The notes beneath the pieces are model-generated. The model searched no databases, was not told the DNA's origin, and was given only the letters and a program-made list of their open reading frames with translations. DNA of 6,416 nt from NCBI GenBank assembly GCA_003484395.1, contig DNCV01000011.1, positions 1 to 6,416 on the forward strand, in the 5' to 3' direction. This document shows positions 1-5,604 of the stretch, piece after piece. The first letter of the stretch is position 1, and every line of letters starts with the position of its first letter. The translations under genes and the position numbers were made by a program. The DNA comes from Dehalococcoidia bacterium. GTDB taxonomy: Bacteria; Chloroflexota; Dehalococcoidia; GIF9; UBA5629.

Positions 1-1014
1 AAGATTCCTATCATCGGTCCATCAAAAGCGGCTGCGCGAGTAGAATCGAGTAAAATTTTTTCGAAGATGTTAATGCAAAAATATGGCATCCCCTGCGGCA
101 AAAGCGAATCGTTTTCAGATTATCATCTTGCTAATAAATATGTGGTTTCACAGAAGATGCCGCTTGTTATCAAGGCGGATGGCTTGGCGGCGGGGAAAGG
201 AGTGGTGATCGCTCTTTCCCAGGAGGAAGCACAAGCTGCGCTTTCGGATATGATGATAACTAAAAAATTTGGGATGGCTGGTGAGCGTATTATCGTTGAA
301 GAATATCTCGAAGGGCAGGAGATAAGCGTTCTGGCTTTCACTGACGGCAAGACAGTGGCGCCGATGCAGTCCGCCTGCGATTACAAACGAGCATATGATA
401 ATGACAGGGGATTGAATACCGGAGGCATGGGAGCATACAGCCCAGCAGGGTTCATTGACGATAAACTGATCGATACCGTTGTCAAGACGGTAATCAAGCC
501 TGCAGTGCATGGATTGAGTAATGAGGGGTGCCCATACAAAGGTGTGCTGTATGCGGGCATAATGTTGACGAGTGAAGGACCGAAGGTGCTTGAATTCAAT
601 GCGCGGTTCGGGGATCCTGAAACGCAGGTTATTCTTCCCCGTCTGAGCACTGACATAATGGATATCTTCCGGGCGATATATCGAGGAACTCTCAGTGATG
701 TGATTATGCAGTGGCATTCCGAACCATGTGTCGGTGTGGTGCTGGCATCGGGTGGATATCCGGGCAATTACAAGAAAGGTTTTGCTATTCGAGGACTGGA
801 TACGGTCGATCCTGATATAATGGTATTCCATGCAGGTACACGCAGATCGGATGCTAGATGTGAAGTTCTCACTGACGGCGGTCGTGTGTTGACAGTGGTT
901 GCCTGCGCTGAAACAATGGCTGATGCCAGATCAAAAGTGTATAGTAACATCAAGAGAATTACATTTGATGGAGCTTTTTACCGCAGTGATATTGCGGCGA
1001 GGGAGGTGCGATAA
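1..1014 (+). CDS. purD: Phosphoribosylamine-glycine ligase (GAR synthetase), 5'-truncated by window edge
   Basis: PurD joins phosphoribosylamine and glycine with ATP to give GAR, the second step of de novo purine synthesis, in the cytoplasm. The reading frame is open from base 1: the first 22 codons, before the first ATG at 67, already encode typical PurD sequence (GPSKAAARVESSKIFSKM). The gene therefore starts outside the window and the ATG at 67 is internal. Of the usual 420-430 residues, 337 are visible, so roughly 90 N-terminal residues are missing. Visible landmarks, counted from base 1, are the ATP-grasp strand and glycine-rich loop KADGLAAGKG (from residue 58), NTGGMGAYSP (from 139), and the family signature RFGDPETQ (202-209) with its metal/ATP-binding acidic residue. 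After these comes the C-terminal domain, with ASGGYPGNY and AGTRR. The stop codon directly abuts the purE ATG. The identification is secure. Confidence 0.97.
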   Translation, partial: KIPIIGPSKAAARVESSKIFSKMLMQKYGIPCGKSESFSDYHLANKYVVSQKMPLVIKADGLAAGKGVVIALSQEEAQAALSDMMITKKFGMAGERIIVEEYLEGQEISVLAFTDGKTVAPMQSACDYKRAYDNDRGLNTGGMGAYSPAGFIDDKLIDTVVKTVIKPAVHGLSNEGCPYKGVLYAGIMLTSEGPKVLEFNARFGDPETQVILPRLSTDIMDIFRAIYRGTLSDVIMQWHSEPCVGVVLASGGYPGNYKKGFAIRGLDTVDPDIMVFHAGTRRSDARCEVLTDGGRVLTVVACAETMADARSKVYSNIKRITFDGAFYRSDIAAREVR

Positions 1015-1470
1015 ATGGCGCTCGTTTGTGTGATAACCGGAAGCAAAAATGATGAAGTGTTGATTGAGCCCGGACTCAATCTGCTCAAGGAACTCAGTGT
1101 CCCATATGAATTTTCAGTGATCTCCGCACATAGAAACCCTGAGAAACTTCGTGCTCATGTCCTGGGATTAAAAGATCGCGGCATAGAGGTGGTTATCGCA
1201 GCGGCTGGCGCTGCTGCGCATCTGCCCGGCGTTGTAGCATCCTGGACGACGCTGCCGGTTATCGGCGTGCCTTTGGCAACCAGTGAGTTGAAGGGCATCG
1301 ATTCCCTCTATTCGATCGTTCAAATGCCGGCCGGCGTGCCTGTCGCCTGTGTCGGCATCGGTGTCTCAGGTGTTAAAAATGCGGCGCTTCTTGCCGCCCA
1401 AATACTTGGACTGAAGCACGAAAAGATCGCTGTGGCATTTGCGGATTATAAACGAAAAATGGCATCATGA
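1015..1470 (+). CDS. purE: N5-carboxyaminoimidazole ribonucleotide mutase, class I PurE
   Basis: PurE class I converts N5-CAIR to CAIR in purine synthesis. The 151-residue protein shows the nucleotide-binding start TGSKND (8-13), SAHRNP (37-42) with the catalytic histidine at 39, and the AHLPG loop (68-72). It also has the DSLYSIVQMPAGVPVA segment and the C-terminal NAALLAAQIL helix. The AHLPG and SIVQMP motifs mark the bacterial class I enzyme rather than the class II AIR carboxylase. Small deviations from the common consensus are N for S in GSKSD and N for T in SAHRTP. The start is the ATG directly after the purD stop, preceded by GGGAGGTG at 1001-1008 inside purD, which implies translational coupling. 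Class I enzymes need PurK to supply N5-CAIR; purK is not next to it here. Confidence 0.96.
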   Translation: MALVCVITGSKNDEVLIEPGLNLLKELSVPYEFSVISAHRNPEKLRAHVLGLKDRGIEVVIAAAGAAAHLPGVVASWTTLPVIGVPLATSELKGIDSLYSIVQMPAGVPVACVGIGVSGVKNAALLAAQILGLKHEKIAVAFADYKRKMAS

Positions 1471-1486
1471 TTAGCGGGAGAGTGAC

Positions 1487-2833
1487 ATGATTGAACGATA
1501 TTCAAGACCAAGAATGAAGAAAATCTGGTCTGACCGCAGTAAGTTCGAGAAATGGTTGAAAGTTGAAAAAGCGGCCTGTGAGGTGTGGGCGGAGCTGGGT
1601 GTTATCCCGAACGAGGATATAAAGAAAATCCGCAAGGCGACGTTTAAACTATCCAAGATTGCTGAGATTCTGACGGTAACCCATCACGACGTCACCGCCT
1701 TCTTGGGTGCGGTTAGTGAAAGCCTGGGACCAGAATCTCGTTTTATCCATATGGGGTTGACCTCATCCGATATCATGGATACTGCTCTCAGTTTGCAACT
1801 CAAAGAGGCGGCCAAATTATTGTCCGATGGTATTCTGGAATTAATCAGCGTTCTGGAAGAGAAGGCAATTGTGTATAAAGATACGATGATGATGGGACGG
1901 ACGCATGGGGTGCATGCCGAGCCGACGACGTTCGGGCTTAAACTCGCTTTGTGGTCTCAGGAGATGAAGCGGAATCTTCATCGTCTTCATGAGGCCCAGC
2001 AAATTATTGCTGTCGGGAAGATATCCGGTGTTGTTGGCACGTATGCAACAGTTCCCCCAGTGATTGAGGAGAAAGCCTGCTGCAGGCTAAAATTGGCGCC
2101 GGCGCCTGTATCAAGTCAGATACTCCAGCGCGATAGACACGCACAATTTGTCACGACGCTGGCGATCATTGCCAGCTCGCTTGAAAAATTCGCTACCGAG
2201 ATACGATCTCTGCAGCGCACGGAAGTGCTCGAGGCAGAGGAGCCTTTTTCAGCGGGGCAGACGGGCTCATCGGCAATGCCGCATAAACGGAACCCTGAGC
2301 TTTGTGAACGTGTCTGCGGACTGGCGCGGCTGGTAAGGGGAAATTCGGTTACATCTATGGAGAACATTGCCCTATGGCATGAACGAGATATCAGTCATTC
2401 TTCGGCTGAGCGCATTATCCTTCCCGATTCTTGTCTGGCATTGGATTATATGCTGTCGATATTTACATCCGTTATGCGAGGGCTGCAGGTTTACCCTGAG
2501 AATATGAAACGCAATGTCGAACTCACACAGAAGCTTGTTTTCTCACAGAGAGTGCTGCTGGCACTGGTGGATAAGGGATTAAAACGGCAGCAGGCTTATG
2601 AGCTTGTCCAACGTAATGCCATGAAAGCATGGAAGGAGCGGCGGAATTTCCAGCAACTGCTCAAGAGCGATGTCGATGTTATGGCAAAGCTATCCGAAAA
2701 AGAGCTGTCGGATATCTTTGATTATTCTTATTTTCTCAGAAATGTTGATACCGTTTTCAAACGGCTTGGACTGGAGTCTGACAAACGTAAAAAAACGGCT
2801 GGTGTCAGCAAGAAAAGAGGTTTACATAAATGA
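1487..2833 (+). CDS. purB: Adenylosuccinate lyase
   Basis: PurB releases fumarate twice: from SAICAR to give AICAR, and from adenylosuccinate to give AMP. The 448-residue protein starts with the characteristic IERYSRP and belongs to the fumarase/aspartase superfamily. Visible landmarks are THHDVTAF (65-72) with the active-site histidine at 67, LTSSDIMDT (91-99), GRTHGVHAEP (137-146) with the second catalytic histidine at 140, and the mobile-loop signature GSSAMPHKRNP (260-270) carrying the catalytic serine. The start ATG is 16 bp after purE, with GGGAG at 1476-1480 upstream. The protein is somewhat longer than typical forms of about 430 residues because of a lysine/arginine-rich tail (about 431-448). 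The last codons overlap the purC start as ATGA, so purB and purC are probably translationally coupled. Confidence 0.97.
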   Translation: MIERYSRPRMKKIWSDRSKFEKWLKVEKAACEVWAELGVIPNEDIKKIRKATFKLSKIAEILTVTHHDVTAFLGAVSESLGPESRFIHMGLTSSDIMDTALSLQLKEAAKLLSDGILELISVLEEKAIVYKDTMMMGRTHGVHAEPTTFGLKLALWSQEMKRNLHRLHEAQQIIAVGKISGVVGTYATVPPVIEEKACCRLKLAPAPVSSQILQRDRHAQFVTTLAIIASSLEKFATEIRSLQRTEVLEAEEPFSAGQTGSSAMPHKRNPELCERVCGLARLVRGNSVTSMENIALWHERDISHSSAERIILPDSCLALDYMLSIFTSVMRGLQVYPENMKRNVELTQKLVFSQRVLLALVDKGLKRQQAYELVQRNAMKAWKERRNFQQLLKSDVDVMAKLSEKELSDIFDYSYFLRNVDTVFKRLGLESDKRKKTAGVSKKRGLHK

Positions 2834-3741
2834 CAATCCTGCTTGATGCGATACTTCCTCTTCCCGTTTTTGGTAAAGGCAAAGTTCGTGATACATATGA
2901 TCTCGGCGATGCTTTGCTCATTGTCGTTACCGATCGTATCTCGGCCTTCGATGTGGTTCTGCCGTGCGGCATTCCGGATAAAGGCGCTGTGCTGAATCAA
3001 ATAGCTGCCTTCTGGTTCGAGAAAACAACACACCTTGTTCCAAATCACGTTATCAAAACAGTCAATTCGCTTGATGACATAAAGCAATATGTATCAAGTA
3101 TCGATATGCTTCCCCTCTACCTTTCAGGCCGATCGATGATTGTAAAAAAGGCCAACGTGATTCCCGTTGAATGTGTCGTGCGTGGATATCTTTCAGGGTC
3201 GGCATGGGAAGAGTATAAGAAGCAGGGAACGATATCCGGCTTGAAGCAGCCGACAGGCTTACGGGAGAGTGAGGAGCTGCCTCAGCCTCTGTTTACACCG
3301 ACAACGAAAGCACAAACCGGACATGACATGCCTCTCACCTGGCAGGAGATGGAGAAGCTGATAGGAACCAGACTGGCAAACGAAGTGAGAGAGAAAAGCC
3401 TCTCTGTATATAGCTATGCGAGAGAATACGCCAGGCAGCGCGATCTAATAATTGCCGATACGAAGTTCGAGTTTGGGATCATTGACGGTGACGTTTGTCT
3501 TGTCGATGAAGTTTTAACGCCGGACTCCAGCCGTTTTTGGGCTGTTAAAAACTACGCTGTCGGGCGATCGCAGCCAAGCTTCGATAAACAGCCGGTGAGA
3601 GATTGGCTGGAAAAATCCGGCTGGAATAAGCAGCCACCGGCACCAATGTTGCCCGAAGACGTTATCCAGGCAACATCGATTCGTTACAGGAAAGCATATC
3701 GCTTAATAACCGGGAGGGAATTACAATATGTATCTGGCTAA
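2830..3741 (+). CDS. purC: Phosphoribosylaminoimidazole-succinocarboxamide synthase (SAICAR synthetase), long form
   Basis: PurC condenses CAIR with aspartate using ATP to form SAICAR, the substrate of the neighbouring PurB. Motifs in order are GKVRDTY (17-23), the ATP-binding start; TDRISAFD (34-41); signature 1, IPVECVVRGYLSGS (111-124); FTPTTKAQTGHD (155-166); signature 2, IIADTKFEFG (207-216); and DEVLTPDSSRFW (226-237). At 303 residues it is the longer, yeast Ade1-like form rather than the approximately 240-residue enzyme of E. coli or B. subtilis. The start ATG overlaps the purB stop by 4 bp, with a purine-rich AAGAGG at 2815-2820 as ribosome binding site. Its own 3' end overlaps purS by 14 bp. 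Confidence 0.97.
   Translation: MTILLDAILPLPVFGKGKVRDTYDLGDALLIVVTDRISAFDVVLPCGIPDKGAVLNQIAAFWFEKTTHLVPNHVIKTVNSLDDIKQYVSSIDMLPLYLSGRSMIVKKANVIPVECVVRGYLSGSAWEEYKKQGTISGLKQPTGLRESEELPQPLFTPTTKAQTGHDMPLTWQEMEKLIGTRLANEVREKSLSVYSYAREYARQRDLIIADTKFEFGIIDGDVCLVDEVLTPDSSRFWAVKNYAVGRSQPSFDKQPVRDWLEKSGWNKQPPAPMLPEDVIQATSIRYRKAYRLITGRELQYVSG
3712..3718 (+). promoter_or_regulatory. Ribosome binding site of purS, inside purC
   Basis: GGGAGGG lies 9 bp before the purS ATG at 3728 and within the last codons of purC. It fixes the purS start and shows that the 14-bp overlap is real rather than a start-calling error. Confidence 0.8.
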
Positions 3742-3976
3742 AGTGTATGTTACTCTCAAACCAACAGTGAACGATCCGCAGGGATTAACTATAAAAGGAG
3801 CGCTGCAGACGCTCGGTTTCTCCAGCGTCGAGGCTGTTCGGGCAGGCAAGTACCTTGAAATTCGGGTGAATGAGAGCAATCTGGATACTGCGAAAGACCA
3901 GATTCAGGAGATGTGCCGGAAGCTGCTAGCAAACCCGGTTATCGAAAATTATCGCTTTGAAATGGAAAAGGCTTAG
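3728..3976 (+). CDS. purS: FGAM synthetase subunit PurS
   Basis: PurS is the small non-catalytic subunit that bridges PurL (synthetase) and PurQ (glutaminase) in the three-part phosphoribosylformylglycinamidine synthase. The 82-residue protein has the family's usual size and layout: strand MYLAKVYVTLKPTVNDPQG, a helix, VEAVRAGKYLEIRV, and a second helix ending in LLANPVIENYRFEM. The start lies inside purC (14-bp overlap) and is set by a strong GGGAGGG upstream. Unusually, neither purQ nor purL follows: the gene ends in a terminator hairpin and meets a convergent lipoprotein gene. Its partners must be encoded elsewhere. Confidence 0.95.
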   Translation: MYLAKVYVTLKPTVNDPQGLTIKGALQTLGFSSVEAVRAGKYLEIRVNESNLDTAKDQIQEMCRKLLANPVIENYRFEMEKA

Positions 3977-4011
3977 CTTTTTGCCAAGCCTTTTCCACGC
4001 AATCGTTTTTT
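3963..4011. terminator. Probable bidirectional intrinsic terminator between purS and the convergent lipoprotein gene
   Basis: Bases 3963-3974 pair perfectly with 3986-3997 (12 bp). One A-C mismatch and two further G-C pairs follow, closing a TTTTT loop (3978-3982). The inner GC-rich stem GGCTT/AAGCC is flanked by AAAA on the left and TTTT on the right, so transcripts of either strand get an A-tract, hairpin and U-tract. A further T-run (4006-4011) follows on the + strand. The purS stop codon (3974-3976) sits within the hairpin. The lipoprotein gene ends at 4024, 27 bp away on the other strand. The hairpin is seen directly; termination is inferred. Confidence 0.85.
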
Positions 4012-4023
4012 CGTTTTCCGTTG

Positions 4024-5469
4024 TTAGGGTTCCGTGTACTTTATCGTAAGAGTTGCATCATTGAAGTAGAACAGATCGGCAGTGTTGTCTCCATCGGTGG
4101 CAGTGGAAAACTGTATCTTGAACTGACATCGGTTCTTTCCTGCGCCCACCATATTCTGCAGCAGTGGAACGCTGGTGCTCGTTTCTTCGACACTGAGTTT
4201 CCATGGAGAGAAAGGATAACTTGAATACCTGCCTCCTTTGACTAGTTGTCCTGTGGTATTAAAGTGGACGGCTGAACTCGTTTGCAGGCTGCTATAATTG
4301 CCGTACTCGTAGAAGTAGATTTCAAAGAATCCCAGGGTTGCGTATGTTGGATTGCCCTCTTTGGTATATGCCGACAGATCCAGTATCGCTTCTGTGATTG
4401 TAGATCCGACCGGAATCGATGATATATCGAAGCTAAGAAATGCTCTTCTCGGTATGTTTGACGCTCTGTCTCCGGCGCCTGTACCGGCGAATACCGTGTA
4501 CGATGATCCGTCTTTTGCTATTGCTCCGTCTTCACTTTCGATGGTCGGCAGGGCTCCGGTCGTCTTTACGGGTTTTATTGGAAATGTTGGTGTAGGCATC
4601 GGGATGAGGAGCTTATGAACAGTGACTGTTACACTCTGTATTCTGGTGCCTGTTGCATTAGTTGCCGTGAGCGTATACGTGGTCGTTACTGCGGGGGATA
4701 CATTCCTGGTATCGGCGGGAGCTACCGGGCCGATGCCTTTGTCGATGAACACCGCCGTGGCGTCGCTGACATTCCAGCTTAGAGTGGTTGACGCTCCCAG
4801 CAGGATGGCTGCAGGCGATGCTGTAAAGGAGTTTATCGTCGGTAATCCGGCCGACGTACTGCCGACAACGATCTGCGTTGTGGCTGTTATTGAACCAGTC
4901 GCACTTGTTGCTGTAATCGTATAGAGTGTGGTGGTAGCTGGCGATACTGTGGTGCTGCCTGCTGCCGCAACGGTTCCGATGCCATTGTCTATTGAAATAG
5001 ATGTTGCGTTTGATACATTCCAACTGATGGTTGCCGACCCCCCAGGTGATATAGTGCCGGGCGCTGCGAAGAATGAGGTGATGATCGGGGTTGGTCCTGA
5101 TGGCGCTCCACCTTCTGTTACTGTGATTCTATCTCTCATTTCATCAGACCAGTTGCCGGTATTATCCTGTACCTTAAAATAGATAATGTGTGTTCCCATT
5201 GACAGGCTGCTCGTATCAAAGCTGGCCGTTGTTCCGAAGTCTCCATTGATGCTTGACCGCCATCGGTATGCAACTACTGTACCATCTGCATCAGTGCCAT
5301 GTCCTGAGAACGCTATTGGACTGCCCGCTGCGGCGTTTGCCGGAGTGATTGAATCGATATAGGCTTTTGGCGGCTGGTTGCTGCCGAAGCTGATTGTCGG
5401 CATACAACTGCAACCGACCATGACAGCTACAAGGATAAGAACTGGTAGCATTTTTAGCAAGCGTTTCAT
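4024..5469 (-). CDS. Multidomain surface lipoprotein: PKD/Ig-like domain, two Ig-like repeats, C-terminal DNRLRE-like domain
   Basis: This is an exported protein of 481 residues with no assignable enzymatic function. The N-terminus has KR, a hydrophobic core, and a lipobox-like MVGC with Cys20, so it is probably a lipid-anchored protein. Domains in order are a PKD/Ig-like domain (about 31-117; SGHGTDADGT and GTHIIYFKVQD), two Ig-like repeats (about 127-202 and 210-284; SWNVS, ID.GIG, YTxTAT), a Pro/Thr linker (about 285-311), and a C-terminal domain (about 312-481). The last domain has RRAFLSFDIS (341-350), AILDLSAY (361-368) and a closing FNDATLTIKY, resembling the DNRLRE/CBM96 beta-sandwich family. 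The start at 5469 is preferred over an ATG at 5487, because AAGGAG sits 9 bp before 5469 and only a weak site precedes 5487. The protein has few cysteines and is rich in Thr/Ser/Ala. It is convergent with purS and follows a paralogue. A surface binding or structural role is inferred only. Confidence 0.85.
   Translation of the reverse strand: MKRLLKMLPVLILVAVMVGCSCMPTISFGSNQPPKAYIDSITPANAAAGSPIAFSGHGTDADGTVVAYRWRSSINGDFGTTASFDTSSLSMGTHIIYFKVQDNTGNWSDEMRDRITVTEGGAPSGPTPIITSFFAAPGTISPGGSATISWNVSNATSISIDNGIGTVAAAGSTTVSPATTTLYTITATSATGSITATTQIVVGSTSAGLPTINSFTASPAAILLGASTTLSWNVSDATAVFIDKGIGPVAPADTRNVSPAVTTTYTLTATNATGTRIQSVTVTVHKLLIPMPTPTFPIKPVKTTGALPTIESEDGAIAKDGSSYTVFAGTGAGDRASNIPRRAFLSFDISSIPVGSTITEAILDLSAYTKEGNPTYATLGFFEIYFYEYGNYSSLQTSSAVHFNTTGQLVKGGRYSSYPFSPWKLSVEETSTSVPLLQNMVGAGKNRCQFKIQFSTATDGDNTADLFYFNDATLTIKYTEP
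4027..4536 (-). other. DNRLRE/CBM96-like C-terminal domain
   Basis: Residues about 312-481. The segment opens with IESEDGAIAKDGSSY and continues with RRAFLSFDISSIPVGSTI and EAILDLSAY. It ends with a hydrophobic strand, LTIKY. This order of motifs (an opening acidic DG segment, then a strand of the form R.FLSFD.S..P, then A.L.L) is that of DNRLRE domains found at the ends of secreted bacterial proteins, some of which bind polysaccharide. The assignment is by motif resemblance only. The paralogue upstream ends without it. Confidence 0.65.
4618..4842 (-). repeat. Ig-like repeat 2 of the complete lipoprotein
   Basis: Residues about 210-284. It has the same pattern as repeat 1: SWNVSDAT, FIDKGIGPV, SPAVTTTYTLTATNATG. 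The two units are separated by a short Gly/Ser linker and differ at many positions, so this is an old duplication and not a recent DNA-level repeat. Confidence 0.8.
4864..5091 (-). repeat. Ig-like repeat 1 of the complete lipoprotein
   Basis: Residues about 127-202. The pattern is PxIxSFxAxPxxIxxGxSxxxSWNVSNAT, then SIDNGIGTV, then SPATTTLYTITATSATG and a final beta strand. It aligns without gaps to repeat 2 over its core and to both repeats in the upstream gene. Confidence 0.8.
5119..5379 (-). other. PKD/Ig-like domain of the complete lipoprotein
   Basis: Residues about 31-117 begin NQPPKAYIDSITP and contain SGHGTDADGT, YRWRS and GTHIIYFKVQDNTGNWS, the pattern of PKD-like beta-sandwich domains. 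By eye, just over half of the positions match the equivalent domain of the upstream paralogue at 6082-6339, including an identical GTHIIYFKV. Confidence 0.75.
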
Positions 5470-5604
5470 CGTTATTTTCTCCTTCATTTTTCTTGTGTCA
5501 TTTTTACATTATTGATGTTAGTATGAACGGATTATGGGAAAATAAGTTTATCAACACGCAGCCACTTCTCCTTTTTTTTACTGAAGAGTAATCATTCACG
5601 GTGA
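5470..5604. other. AT-rich intergenic region between the two - strand genes
   Basis: This 135-bp gap contains the 5' leader of the lipoprotein gene. Read on the - strand it holds an A-run (complement of 5572-5579), a TTGATA that could be a -35 element (complement of 5547-5552), and AT-rich stretches toward the gene. I could not match a -10 at normal spacing, so no promoter is called. No intrinsic terminator is evident for the upstream gene, which leaves co-transcription possible. Confidence 0.5.
5479..5484 (-). promoter_or_regulatory. Ribosome binding site deciding the lipoprotein start
   Basis: On the - strand AAGGAG lies 9 bases before the ATG at 5469. It falls inside the codons that a start at 5487 would use, whereas the bases before 5487 (ACAAGAAAA) are only weakly purine-rich. 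This favours the start at 5469, which also gives a signal peptide beginning MKRLLKM. Confidence 0.8.

Noticed and set aside
148..831. Long open frame on the - strand opposite purD
   Set aside because: It lies entirely antisense to unmistakable PurD coding sequence, and its translation shows no recognisable motif; a chance open frame.
2728..3087. Open frame on the - strand across the purB-purC junction
   Set aside because: It covers two well-supported overlapping genes and has no recognisable domain; an antisense shadow.
4352..5182. Series of + strand open frames opposite the lipoprotein gene
   Set aside because: They are Val/Ala-rich mirror images of Thr/Ser/Ala-rich repeats on the - strand, with no ribosome binding sites seen; antisense shadows of low-complexity repeats.
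5470..5487. Upstream ATG at 5487 as start of the lipoprotein
   Set aside because: The ATG at 5469 has AAGGAG at ideal spacing and gives a clean signal peptide; the ATG at 5487 has only a weak site and its codons include that AAGGAG.
5520..5560. Sigma-70 promoter for the lipoprotein gene based on TTGATA
   Set aside because: No -10-like hexamer is found at 16-18 bp; the nearest (CATAAT) is only 12 bp away, so a promoter is not called.
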